Assembly: GCA_021234155.1 (NCBI GenBank)
Contig: JAJEKV010000008.1
Span: 14,009,410-14,073,409 of the forward strand
Reading direction: 5' to 3'
Origin: Isoetes taiwanensis
Taxonomy: Eukaryota > Streptophyta > Lycopodiopsida > Isoetales > Isoetaceae
DNA length: 64,000 nt
The notes beneath the pieces were generated by a model. The model worked only from the letters and a program-made list of their open reading frames with translations. It did no database searches and had not been told where the DNA came from. Each line of letters starts with the position of its first letter. Position 1 is the first letter of the stretch. Made by a program: the position numbers and the translations under genes. Shown one piece after another: positions 13,573-23,875 of the stretch.

Positions 13573-16500
13573 TCATTTAATCCCACGATCACTTGAGCCT
13601 TCATCCTCGGCTTCACTCTCAAGATTGGATGTACTCGAAGCGATCTTCTTCCTCACTTTGTCTACAAGTGAGTCTTCAACATCATCTTTTTTTGCCACCT
13701 TTCTAGGTTGTTTGTCTAATCCACATGCCGACCTTATTAAAGTTTGAGTGACCATCGTAACTTATTAGCAGCGGTCGAACAAAGTCATATGCAAGAACCT
13801 TTACTTGACTAGATCTATGATGGCGATTGCTTGCTTTGGACTTTGCTCTCTTTCCCACTCTGTTTTACCATCTCCAAAGTATAACTCCCTAATTGAAAGC
13901 ATTGGCAAAGATTCTCATCGATTGCACTTTTAGTTGAGTGGGAATTCCATCCTCTCTTGTTACCTCCAAGACTTTAGCTAGCGGAATGGCTTCCCGTGAT
14001 TCATCATTATCGGTGGGGACAGCTATGAGCATTCCTTTCACGAATCACGATCCAAACGGATACTCGAGCAACTTGTTGTGCCGTGCGTGCAGGGCGGTGT
14101 ACATGACTCGTCATCTTCATCCGAAGCTAGCCAATATCTCTACTTGTTTCTCTTGATTCTAACTTGCACAGTGAGTTTGCCTAGGCTGACGGTTGAATGT
14201 AAGCGCTCTTCTTCGACCTTGTAATGAAGCTTGCAACATGTCACGTTGTCGAGAAAAAACTGAGGCCACCATAAAGCATCCGCCTCCCCAAAGTGGTTAG
14301 AGCACTAATCGAATACTTGTCTCAATATAATCCAATGATTTGTTTGAGTCAAATGCTCTTCCCTCCTTTTTACTCTTTGTGATTTCTTTCAAGCTTTTTA
14401 GAGGCATTTGCTCTGCAGAGAGCATGGAACTAGTATTGGGGATGGTGCGAATGAATTGAATACTTTCTACCGGCCGCCACTTTGCAAGGATGTGGCATAT
14501 TTCTTTCCTTTGTAAGATGGCCTTGCCATCTACAAGTGAAATTTTGATCCGATCTTTGAAATGTAATATTTCTCAAGGGCTCAATAGCCACGATTGACCC
14601 AGTTGATCTCTCAGAAAAATCCATTCTTTGAAATCATAAGTTTCTTCCAATAACTTCGATGTACGGGACGAGGATTGTAGGAATCTTGGATAACCTCAAT
14701 CATTCTTTGGTAGGTGAGAGCTTTTTTTAAAAGCAAGGCGTTTAGAGAACCTCTTGAACATCCGATCAATTTGATCGTGTGTATGACCAACAAGCGTGAA
14801 ACCAATCTTCACCTTCTTGAAGATTTGTTTCTCTACTAGCATAAGTACGTAAGCAAACAACGCCTGATTCTTATTTTCCCTTGTCGTGTTGTCTAGCTGA
14901 AGATCTGTAACCCGGTGGTATATGTTCTAGATTGGAAAGAAGCTTATTCAATATTGTGATAGTGAGATTTGGATCAGCATGAATATTTGGATAATTCAAA
15001 AATGCCTTGCAAGATAGTTTTCTATTAAATACCATAGCACCAACAACATGCGGATGTATGAAATCTTCTTCAAGAAAGATCCTTAGGCACATTGACAAAA
15101 TGTGGTAGGGTGCTCTTCTTCGGTCCATTCCATCAATAACAACCGATATGTAGTTGAGTGGTTGTTCCAGTGCTTTCATCCTATGTTTTGTCAATTTTCT
15201 CCTTTCCAAAGATTGTTGTTCTCAGGCTTGTTCGGGTTTCTCCTTCAATGCATCCGAAATGAAAATATGTTTAGGAAAGAACCTACTTTTAAGTAGAACT
15301 AGGCAAGAACACGCCCCGAAGCTTACTTTTTAGTGTGAAGTGTCCTTGCATTTTGTCTCTCGAGCTTTTAATTGAGCATGTAGCACAAACAGACATCCTA
15401 TGCTTTCTAGGAATGGACACGCCGAGAAAACTCTTTTTTCCGAAAGCTGAAGAAAGTAAGAGTAGAAGACAAAAGCGTTCTCCAAACCTCAAACACATCT
15501 CCTTATAATTATCGTAGACTTCTTGTTTCGCGGAAATTGTCACTCATGTGGTACATAGGGCTGTTAGGGAGTTTCTCACAAGACTCCTTAAAGAAACCTT
15601 CCATCCAGAAACACATTGAAGGGCATGAATTCGGTTATGCCTCGAATGGCAGAGTCATTGATGCCCTGGATTCTTGTCAATCCTTTTCTTCAGCGGTCGT
15701 CGTCTGTTGCCTAAAAGCATGAATCAATTTGAAGGCCGTTGATCAGACGGTGTGGCCACCAGTTGTGTAAGTAAACTCTCACCATCATCGGCCTAATATT
15801 GAAGGCTAAGTAGCCCCTTTGGTCTAGCGAGTCATTGAACCGTAACTATCACGAATCAATCTCAATTCCTTTAGTCCAATCTTAAGCAAACAACGTTGAG
15901 AACAACAAGTGCTTTGTATGTGTTGCCTTAAGTGAGCCTCGTCCATGAGTTTCTTTCTTCTAACGGTTGTACATGCTTTCTTGTGTAAGTTACGCTTTAA
16001 GATTCTTACTTGAGGAGCTTTGAATTCGAACATGGAGTCTTGTGGCTTTGGTAGGTCCTCGTCTGAGACATCAACATAAGGTGTTTCTTAGTGCCGAGAT
16101 CAACATGAGGTGTACTTGTAGATCTTTGAGAGGTTTGATGTGGGCAAGTCCGGGGGAGGTGCTTTCCCCCTCGAAAAAAGTAATCGAGGCCGGTGCGTAG
16201 TTGACCAGCTCCCGGTGTCGTGAGAACACGGGAGTTGCGTGTCGCCGATCGCTCCCACTTGTTGTAGTACCATTTTTTAAAATGGATGGAGTTGGTGTGA
16301 TTTGCCCTCCGTGGAGGGAGCCTACTGTGGACTATGGGCTGACACGCACTAAAATGAACTGGAGTAGGTAGTCCGGAGCTCTCTAGCCCGTGTGGTGGAG
16401 TAAAACGCATTGGTGGGGGCAAACGACGCTCGGGGCGTGGTGTGGTGGAGTAAATTGAACTGGTGGTGGAAGCCGAGGTGGTCGTCTTTGGAGTAAACTC

Positions 16501-16582
16501 AACGTAGCCGGGTGTTGGAATGTCGGAGGTAGAATATTCGTGGCTACTTCACGGTGTCCGTTGGAGGAGGTGTGAAAGCCAT
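13573..16582 (-). pseudogene. DUF7869-type transposon-associated protein, frame-damaged
   Basis: The minus-strand reading frame is broken by several shifts but follows the family in order. A Pro-rich N-terminus begins MAFTPPPTDTVK at 16582. Next comes a Cys-containing segment, STCCSQRCLLKIGLKELRLI (about 15.9 kb), then PRKHRMSVCATC (15.4 kb). The core is VVIDGMDRRRAPYH and HVVGAMVFNRKL..YPNIHADPNLTITIL (15.1-14.9 kb), then LQLDNTTRENKNQ and KIGFTLVGHTHDQIDR (14.9-14.76 kb), then a tail with GMLIAVPTDNDES (about 14.0 kb). The D-G-M-D, L-D-N-x-x-R-E-N-K-N and G-H-T-H-x-x-I-D motifs are characteristic of DUF7869 proteins. The arrangement suggests an RNase H-like, integrase-type fold, but that is inference. 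The gene ends near 13573 with an acidic/basic tail. It diverges from the methyltransferase gene. Confidence 0.7.
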
Positions 16583-16960
16583 TGCGGGGAGGAAGTTGGA
16601 GGCTCTGCGGTTCTTTTTCTCGAAGCCATACGGTATAAATTTATACTGAGTTGGTATAAATTTATCTGGAAGAAAAACTTAAGGCAGATCGTATAAATTT
16701 ATACTGAGATGGTATAAATTTATACTGAGAGGAGGGCAACATAGAACGTAAATGGTATAAATTTATACGAAAACTCACAGACACTTGTATTGAAAACTTT
16801 ATGGAGAAGCGCTATATGAAACGGCACTTAGCAGAGGTACTTAAGCCCGGCGCCGGCCACCCTATTTTCTATATATGCATTTCGAGTCGAAGGCGCCATT
16901 TGTCGGCTTATATACCCCCTTATTTGCTCTCCTAACGCCTATATACGCGTCTATACCGCC
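16583..16960. promoter_or_regulatory. Divergent intergenic control region
   Basis: About 380 bp separate the start of the minus-strand DUF7869-type gene from the plus-strand start codon at 16961. It holds five copies of the palindrome (16632-16769), and TATA-like words just upstream of the plus-strand start (tatataccc, cctatatacgcg). A shared two-way promoter is an inference from geometry. Confidence 0.5.
16632..16769. repeat. Palindrome cluster A (5 copies, imperfect)
   Basis: Copies of GGTATAAATTTATACC with one or more changes start at 16632, 16653, 16690, 16711 and 16754. Spacings are 21, 37, 21 and 43 bp. Several are followed by CTGAG. Confidence 0.9.
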
Positions 16961-17035
16961 ATGGCCACGTAAGTCTACTATCCGTACTGTTCTAGTTTCT
17001 CTTTTGTTTTAATCTGCTAGAGTGTAAGCGCCCAC

Positions 17036-17340
17036 GGTATAAATTTATACCGATATGGTTCTGGATCGGTATAAATTTATACCGCAGGTGCTCGAGCGGT
17101 ATAAATTTATACCGATCCAGAACACTTGGCGGTATAATCAGTATAAATTTATACCCAGTGCTCGGCGGTATAAATTTATACCGTTTCAGAACACGATCGG
17201 TATAAATTTATACCGAAGTGTTTCGGATCGGTATAAATTTATACCGGGGCCGAGCAATCCCGCAGATAAATTTATATCGATTGTGTTTTTGATCGGTATA
17301 AATTTATACCGCTCGAGCACGAGCGGTATAAATTTATACC
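17036..17340. repeat. Palindrome cluster B (10 copies, ~31-bp period) in intron 1
   Basis: Copies start at 17036, 17068, 17098, 17140, 17167, 17199, 17230, 17264 (degenerate), 17295 and 17325. Eight are the perfect 16-mer GGTATAAATTTATACC, usually flanked by C and G. Spacers of about 14-16 bp derive from one motif (GATCCAGAACAC) in either orientation, plus the palindrome GCTCGAGC. The first and last spacers are inverted complements, so the whole block is also a large imperfect inverted repeat. Confidence 0.95.
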
Positions 17341-17958
17341 GATCCAGAACCATTTCGAAATCTTGGTGTCTAGTGCTTAAAGAATTGTCGCGAACCTTAA
17401 TACTTTAGTAATATTGTCGCGTTTTAAGCTTAAATAACACAAATAAAGTGATAATTTAGTGTAGATTTTATGCTCTTTTAGCCTCTATTTTTCCTGTTTT
17501 TATGTTACAAAAGGTCGAAAAAGGTTCTGTTTCTTGCATAAAAATGGCCTTCTTTACGCTTTTTCCAGCCCCAAGATCAAATTTGTACAGAAGGGCCAAT
17601 CATCAAAGGCTGCACCAATAGAGCCAGCCTGGACATCTGAACCGAAAGACAGGGCGTGGTACGCCCACAGGGGGCAAGAGAGAGCAAACCCACCGAGGCG
17701 TGCACCTTTACTTGTGTCATAAATCGGGAAGGGCAAGTACAAGTCGGACGATTATTACCCCGCCGCTGAAATTGTCAACCTTGTTGCTAGGGCGTCGATG
17801 ATGAAATTTTAATGAAGTGCATGCATGACAAGGGGAAGTCTTCTACGTTCTTGAAAGTAAAATGCTTGAATAAGCATGTGCAAACCCAAAGACGTGCATG
17901 ACTACGTGGTCGACAATTACAAGAGTGGCTTTGTAAGTATTGTTTAGTGTCTTTACGT

Positions 17959-17972
17959 GATAAATTTATACC
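17959..17972. repeat. Single degenerate palindrome copy in an intron
   Basis: GATAAATTTATACC, lying just after the donor at 17933. Confidence 0.7.
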
Positions 17973-19036
17973 GGTCATCCTTTTAACTTAACCCCGCATT
18001 CTGTGATATAGTGGAAATTTTAATGTCGGTGGTGCTTTGGCGTAAGAAAAGGTGTTGGTCAAAGGTCTGTGGTACCCCTACTCCTAACTAAGAGGAAGAG
18101 AAGGACGAGGAAATAGAAGAAGAAGAGGAAGAGGAACCAAGTGGTAACAAAGGGAAAGGGTAGGAAGCATTCCCCGGTAGTAGATACACAATGTGCTCCC
18201 ACAAAAAGAAATCTAGAAGCACAAAGTCTTTGACTATAGAGGAGTCACCGAAGCTCTTCGAAGGCTCCCCGGAGCAGATATTGTTGTGAAGCCCGCAGAT
18301 AAATCAAGTGCTATTCTCAAGCCGGGTGAATGACACTAAACCGCCTGAAGCAAACTATTTCTTTGACATTGAGCACCATTAAGAGGCCACCTAAAAATGA
18401 AGATGGGGTCGAGTGCTGTGTCCCGGAAGTCTTTATGCGGCACATGTGGCTATCTTGAAACAAAGAATGAGAAGGAATCCTCATGCCCATGTGTCGCCAC
18501 TAGTTGTTATGGTGGGCGTGAGTCGGTGCAACCAACTAAAAGATTACAAGAAGGCTGACTTGAAGATTACACATACCACGTTCTTGGAGGCACACATAGT
18601 TACAAGGCAAAGGAAAGAACTAGCAAAAGAAGAAAGTCGTGAACGAAGTGTGGAAGAGCGTGGAAGCACATATATACGTTGGTGTAACAGATGAAGAAGC
18701 AAAAGTCATTGCCGTGGAGTCATAATCTCGACAATGACTTCGGATTAAATATGAGTTTAATAGACAAGATTCGTTTCATGCAATCGTGAGTACGTGGAAT
18801 TTTAAACAAATGCATGGAGAGGATTTTAAAAAGCAAAAGAACAAGCTGCAGGAGCTTCGGGAGAAGCCTCAGGTGACAATGAGTGTTGCCTCGCCTATGA
18901 CTCGATAAGAAGCCCATTATTATGGTAAAGCAATACGATAACTACTTTCACCGGCATTTAGAGATGGTCAAGTAAGTAAATGCTCTTCTTTCTGTGTTTT
19001 GTAGTATGTTTAGCGTGGTTACAAGTGCCTTGGCAC

Positions 19037-19112
19037 GGTATAAATTTATCGGTATGCCCGGCACGGTATGAATTTAGACCACTAACTAGTCGCATGTATA
19101 AAATTTATACCG
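19037..19112. repeat. Palindrome cluster C (3 degenerate copies)
   Basis: Copies near 19037, 19075 and 19096, each with a truncation, substitution or extra A. All lie between the exon ending at 18971 and the one starting at 19213. Confidence 0.8.
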
Positions 19113-20204
19113 CGCCACACAATAATCGGGCGCGATTTAGACAAGTAGACCTGCGGCAACATATTCTCTTACGCCAAGCAACACTAAACTAATGGCGTTT
19201 GTCCATTTACAGGTGTGGGATCTTCAAGAAAGAATTTTTTGTATGTTCGAAGATGGTGAGCTTAAAGAGCAAGCCAGCTCCGCAGGGAAAAAACCAAAAA
19301 AGGGTGGAGAACAAAAACAGAAAAATATGAGCATTGTACCCTGGACGCAGTTACAGGGTCTAAAAAGCAAAGAAATTTTTGTTCGCCTTTTGGAAAAAGT
19401 CGTGGCCAAGGAATTTACATTAGACGAAATGGCCAAGGAAGCTAAGACGTAAGCCTCATTTGCAATGCCGTGTTTCTTCTACATTTTCTGGTCTTACAAC
19501 ATGTTTCTCTTTTGGTCGAGAAAGACATTGTCACCGCGGGGCCGAAGTTAATGAAGCAAAATTTTAACCTAGAGGACCGAGGAGTGCAAGCTTTTGTACC
19601 CAAGTTGTACCAATCGATAGTATCATTAGAGAGCACGCCGTTAACTTTAGTGGTCGGGTAAGTTTTGCTAAAACTATGTTTCGTGTTTGTGCCTTCTTCT
19701 CACAATATTCTTACGTAACAAGAAAAAAGGCTCCCGGGCCGGATTTTTAAACCCGGGTTCGTAGAGGGCCAAGGAAGAGAGGCAGAGACTTAAGGCAATC
19801 GAACAGGGGAAAGGAGGTCGCCACTAGCGCCTTTTGACACTTCTTATGAAAGATTTACAACGTTTGGTCGACCGCATGTACAGAGTTGTTGAGGGTGATC
19901 GCGACGAGGTCGGGGACACTTTTGGACAAGCGTAACTTTACATTATGCATTGCGAGATATTCCCTATGGTTTCAAAATTAAGGAATGACGCTTTTGACGA
20001 GGAGGCTTTCACACACGCAAGTCCACTCTTTTTGGAAGGCCCGAAGGAAGTCACCTTTATCGGGCTAACCGGAGGGTCATCATTTTCCATTCGGACCTAC
20101 AAACAATGTCGGTGCTTAAACCTTTGGGAGTCATGCTGTAATGCCGGGCCAAAACTTCGCTTGGTAAGTTTAACATTTAACGCTTTTCTTTTTAGTAACT
20201 CCAC

Positions 20205-20335
20205 GGTATAAATTTATACCACAACCGCCCTAAGGTTTAAATTTATATAGCAAGGCAATGTCTGTATAAATTTATACGGCTTGCAGCCGTGGTATAAATT
20301 TATACAGCAAGGCAACCCTGGTATAAATTTATACC
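20205..20335. repeat. Palindrome cluster D (5 copies, ~29-bp period)
   Basis: Copies start at 20205, 20234, 20263, 20291 and 20320, with spacing 29, 29, 28 and 29 bp. The first and last are perfect. They sit in the intron between the motif IV exon and the motif I exon. Spacers share the word CAAGGCAA. Confidence 0.92.
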
Positions 20336-21064
20336 GCCACACTACTGTTTTTATTTTACTAATATTTCATTGTTGTACTGTTTGGCAGGCTTAAAACAAA
20401 TGTTAAGGGTCATGGTGGTGGTCCGCGCTTTTAGTGAGTTGTTTCGAGCATTTTTCATATAGGTTTTACAGCCGCGGATGCCAAAACCATGGTCCATTTC
20501 AACACGCAGAATGAGAAGACTCCTCCTTGCAATGCTTTTCGGTTCAAATGTTCTGCGCAGAATTAAGAGACCCACAAATGACAAGGCGCTGTGGTGTCCC
20601 ATTATCAGAAGCCACAGTGGCTTATTAATAATTTGATTTGATGGTTTTCTCGCCTCGAGACCGGATCTTAGATGCCTTTTCTCGATCGGGCACCCGTACC
20701 GCTTATGTTCTAAAGTGGTCGCAATGTCGCCTCGGGCACGACATAGACCCCGATAAAGTAAGTTTCATCGAGAACCGGGATAAGCTCTTGTGAATCCTTT
20801 CCCCGATGAAAATGAGGAACCGGGAGCAAAGAACGGTGCCGGTGATGTTAAAGGCACTTACACGTAAATACACCTCCACTTACGGGGAAGAAAAAGATGA
20901 GGAGGTGGAGTTTGTCGACTTGGAGCCCGTGGTGCTCGAGCGAGAAACCGCCATGCCGGTAGGAATCGAATCGAGGAGGCGCCTCGCTCTTAAGCTCGCA
21001 AGAGCCGGATCCTAAGGGGCAAGAGAGTCCCGTGGACCGGGAAGAGCCACCTCTCCCACCCTCT

Positions 21065-21081
21065 CGTATAAATTTTATACT
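21065..21081. repeat. Palindrome-like copy downstream of the last exon
   Basis: CGTATAAATTTTATACTG: one extra T and a changed outer base. It lies in the probable 3' untranslated region. Confidence 0.65.
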
Positions 21082-21489
21082 GCATGAGTTCTTAACTACT
21101 TTCTTTGTAAACTATGTGCTAAGTATTATTATAATTTATTTTGATAATGATTTTTAAATTGAAAGCTTTGTCTCTTCAACCATACTTAATTAAAATAACT
21201 CTTTCTTGCTCCATGATTTCACACTCTTTGTCTTTCCAATGTTGATTTTCTTAGTACTTATATTAAGCTTGCAAAAGACAAACGATATTTCCTTCTGTTT
21301 TTAACAATAAATACTTACTGAGTTATCAAAATTAATGTCTCTCCCCTCAAAACAAGCATTTTTTTTTTTTTGTTCTCTTTTAAAAATGAAAAGGCTTAAA
21401 AAATGTTGCTTTTTTGGGGGGATTCCGAATGCTAATTGCTTAACAATCTATTTTGCTCCCTATTTTGTGTGTTTTTTTCAAGTTTTCTA
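21082..21489. other. Noncoding 3' subterminal part of the 8.4-kb element
   Basis: AT-rich, with a T-run near 21358-21371 and a G-run near 21415. No gene is visible. Confidence 0.5.
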
Positions 21490-21546
21490 TTTTTATAAAG
21501 GAATCTTTCAAATGCACTTCTTAAATAAGTGCGTTTCATTTTAAAC
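21490..21546. repeat. Right terminal inverted repeat
   Basis: Inverted match to 13111-13176, exact over the outer 24 bp. Just outside it lies another small inverted repeat, CCTTGTTTTCACTGAACAAGG (21546-21566). Confidence 0.75.
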
Positions 21547-21566
21547 CTTGTTTTCACTGAACAAGG

Positions 21567-22979
21567 AAAGACACTAACATTTCACACAATGCAAAACATA
21601 CCTCAGAACTATCTCCCATGAGGAATACAACGTCCCATACCATTTATACCTTGAATCCATTAATTATAATGCTCTTTATAAATGGTAATGCAACAACTTA
21701 GGCACTTTACAATTGTACACTTTAGGCTAGCAATACTTCACGTTATATCCACATTCAGAAACCCCCAAGCTTCTCGTGGCTCTCCTTGTACCCATATGAA
21801 GTCATCTAGATCCTTGAGCATGTCTAGATTAGTCACATTACAATATCGAAGGTTAGAATGCTCATCTAGCTATGGTTTTTAATATTCCATATTAAAAACA
21901 CCACTTGCGGTACCTTCCAAGGTTAATTACCACGACTATTGATGGCGCTTAAAAATCCACAAATACTTACTCAATAATCTTTGATGTCAGATGACTGCTT
22001 ATGCCTATTGCATGTGCTATTCCTTATTAAAAACCCACAATCAGCTTCCAATTTACATTACAACACTTACAAGATCCACATACGAACTTGATGCGGAACT
22101 TAATTATCCTTGATGCCGAGGGGTCATTGACACTCGACATCCGTGCTAAACTATTTTCAAAGATTGGCCCCATCTCCATGAGTTAAGAAATATATTTTAT
22201 CCCAATCAACTTATGATTATTCTGCCCTTCTTCATGCTCCAATCTCCTCTGCTGCTAAGCTCAGATGCAATCCAATTCCATCCACGGGTACTTAGCTTTA
22301 TTTTCTGACATACAAATAAATTGACAAAAGCAACAAATACAAGTCCAACAAGATAAAACACAAAACATAAAAGGACAAAAACATAGCATGAACACAAAAT
22401 AGCGTTGGAGAGCTCGGTGCCGACTAGATCCAATTCAACTCTGGCTTTTCTGAATTTTCCATGCTGAATCGGTGCTTTTCAGGTAATTTTTATCCATTCT
22501 TGACTCAGAATCAACCCTTCCAGAGATGTTTCCACTCACTGATTACCTTCCGTAGCCTTATGAGTCTCCAACAAACTCATAATTTATCATATTCACATCC
22601 AAACATCATGTATAGAATAATCAATGATAGCTCATAGTACCTCAATTAATCAATAATAAAACCCCACCTGAGAATTTCTTCATGCATAGATCTCTGGACC
22701 CTTTGTCGTTGCTTACACCTTAAAATATCACCTTCTAGCTCCAAGAATCAAACTGTAGAAAAAGATATATAGTGCAGTCAATTCTGACCTAGCATCATTA
22801 TTTCTGTCATAACTTTTGTATATGGACGAATTTTTGGGTGATCAGATCCATTCTAGAAAGCTTACTTAAGAATATTTCCAGCAAAACAAAAATCACCTAA
22901 AAGGAATCTTGAATCGCTGAGATATGATGCTCCAAAGTTCGGCCACTAAAACTGCCTAGAAATTGCTTCTTTTGCCTTC
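21567..22979. other. No gene recognised
   Basis: AT-rich sequence with short frames only. It may be part of the retroelement whose gag trace follows. Confidence 0.35.
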
Positions 22980-23240
22980 AAACTCTGCAACTCCTTCCTT
23001 AATTTTCATTGTATCCAATACTTTTCTACATTTTCTATACGACAATTCTTCTTGAAACATAGAAATAAAATAACTTTTCATTTCATTCCATGTAGACATA
23101 GAGTCAAGATTTGAGTACATCAAGTTAGCTGCTACACTGCGTAAAGTTATTGGAAAAACAACACCCTTACGGCATCTTCATCATGGCTTGATTTTGGTTA
23201 GAGCTTCAAATTGCTTTACATGAGTTTTTGTTTTGGTCTT
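22980..23240 (-). mobile_element. LTR-retrotransposon gag remnant
   Basis: The minus-strand translation contains VKQFEALTKIKP and then FPITLRSVAANLMYSNLD followed by STWNEMKSYFISMF. This fits the plant Ty3-type gag pattern F-P-x-S-L-x-x-x-A-x-x-W-Y..S..TW-x-x-L-x-x-x-F, with the usual Trp replaced. Stops are present and no protease or reverse transcriptase is seen nearby. Confidence 0.5.
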
Positions 23241-23875
23241 GTTAGAATCATCATGATTGTAGATGGAATATTCCAAAGCCATATATGACACTTGTATAGC
23301 TTTAAATGCAATTTTGTCTTTTTTTGAACTAGAATGTTTAAAAATACCTTATTTGTGATGTTTGAAGTTTGAAACCTTGCATTCAAGGTTATTAAACAGC
23401 AATTTTACCAAACCTACTGAGGAAATGTTTTTAAGCTCTTAATCTTTTTTTTTTTAGATCATTCTAATTTGATTGGCTTAAATAAATAAATAATATTTGT
23501 ATAATATCTTTTCAAACCCTCACAAATTTGGTAGGTCTGAGGCTACGAGGAACCTTGTTCTTCCATAATTTGGCAACCGTTTCCGCTTCCTTTAGCCTCT
23601 CTTCAATTAACCTAATGATTTTGGGCCGATGTTCTTGCTCATAGCCAATATCGCTTTAGGGACGACACGCGGGCGAGGAGAAACATAGTGCTTTGCAAAC
23701 CCTATGATCATTTGATTTTGAGCACTACACATTATATTTTCGAGTTTCAAACGATTTGCCTTGAGAGTTTATCTTGATTCTTTGCTAATACAATATTGTC
23801 CTACAATATTACATACTAGTATTGACAGGTTGTCGGGTATAAGTTGAGACATGAAATGCTTTTGGGATGCAAATG
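23241..23875. other. No gene recognised
   Basis: AT-rich with a T-run near 23446-23457. No coding signal. Confidence 0.4.

Larger units (their letters stand above)
16961..21015 (+). pseudogene. Spliced gene with ParB-like and beta-class DNA methyltransferase signatures, frame-damaged
   Basis: Likely exons: 16961-16968 (MAT, GTAAGT donor), 17569-17932, about 18013-18971, 19213-19448, about 19520-19657, about 19722-20163 and 20389-21015. The splice 16968/17569 restores a continuous frame (MATPKIKFVQKG). The third exon reads YHVLGGTHSYKA (18574) and, after a shift, HIYVGVTDEEAKVIAV then HNLDNDF, resembling the ParB/sulfiredoxin-like fold. Further on, DIPYGF (19956-19973) resembles methyltransferase motif IV. 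Near the end, DRILDAFSRSGT then DIDPDKVSFI (about 20.66-20.78 kb) resembles motif I, F-x-G-x-G-T, with one Gly replaced by Arg. Motif IV before motif I is the beta-class order (N4-cytosine or N6-adenine). Frameshifts occur in most exons. The ParB assignment is weaker than the methyltransferase one. Confidence 0.55.
13111..21546. mobile_element. 8.4-kb TIR element with DUF7869-type and ParB-like/DNA-methyltransferase genes
   Basis: The outer 24 bp at 13111-13134 (beginning GTTTAAAATGAAACGCACTT) reappear as an exact inverted copy at 21523-21546. Weaker inverted similarity continues inward (shared GAAAGATTCC) and a little outward. Inside are two divergently oriented genes sharing a control region at about 16.6-17.0 kb, and about 25 copies of a 16-bp palindrome in the noncoding parts. 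DUF7869-type proteins are known from repeated, transposon-like families in plants and animals. Which superfamily this belongs to is unclear, and I could not settle the target-site duplication. Both genes carry frameshifts, so the copy is either inactive or poorly sequenced. Confidence 0.75.

Noticed and set aside
16632-17340. Palindrome clusters as a CRISPR array
   Set aside because: Repeats are only 16 bp, spacers are short and derived from one another, no cas gene is present, and the setting is a plant transposable element.
17055-17408. Frame of 117 codons with repeated RYKFIP units as a repeat protein
   Set aside because: The repeat is the translation of the GGTATAAATTTATACC palindrome array inside an intron.
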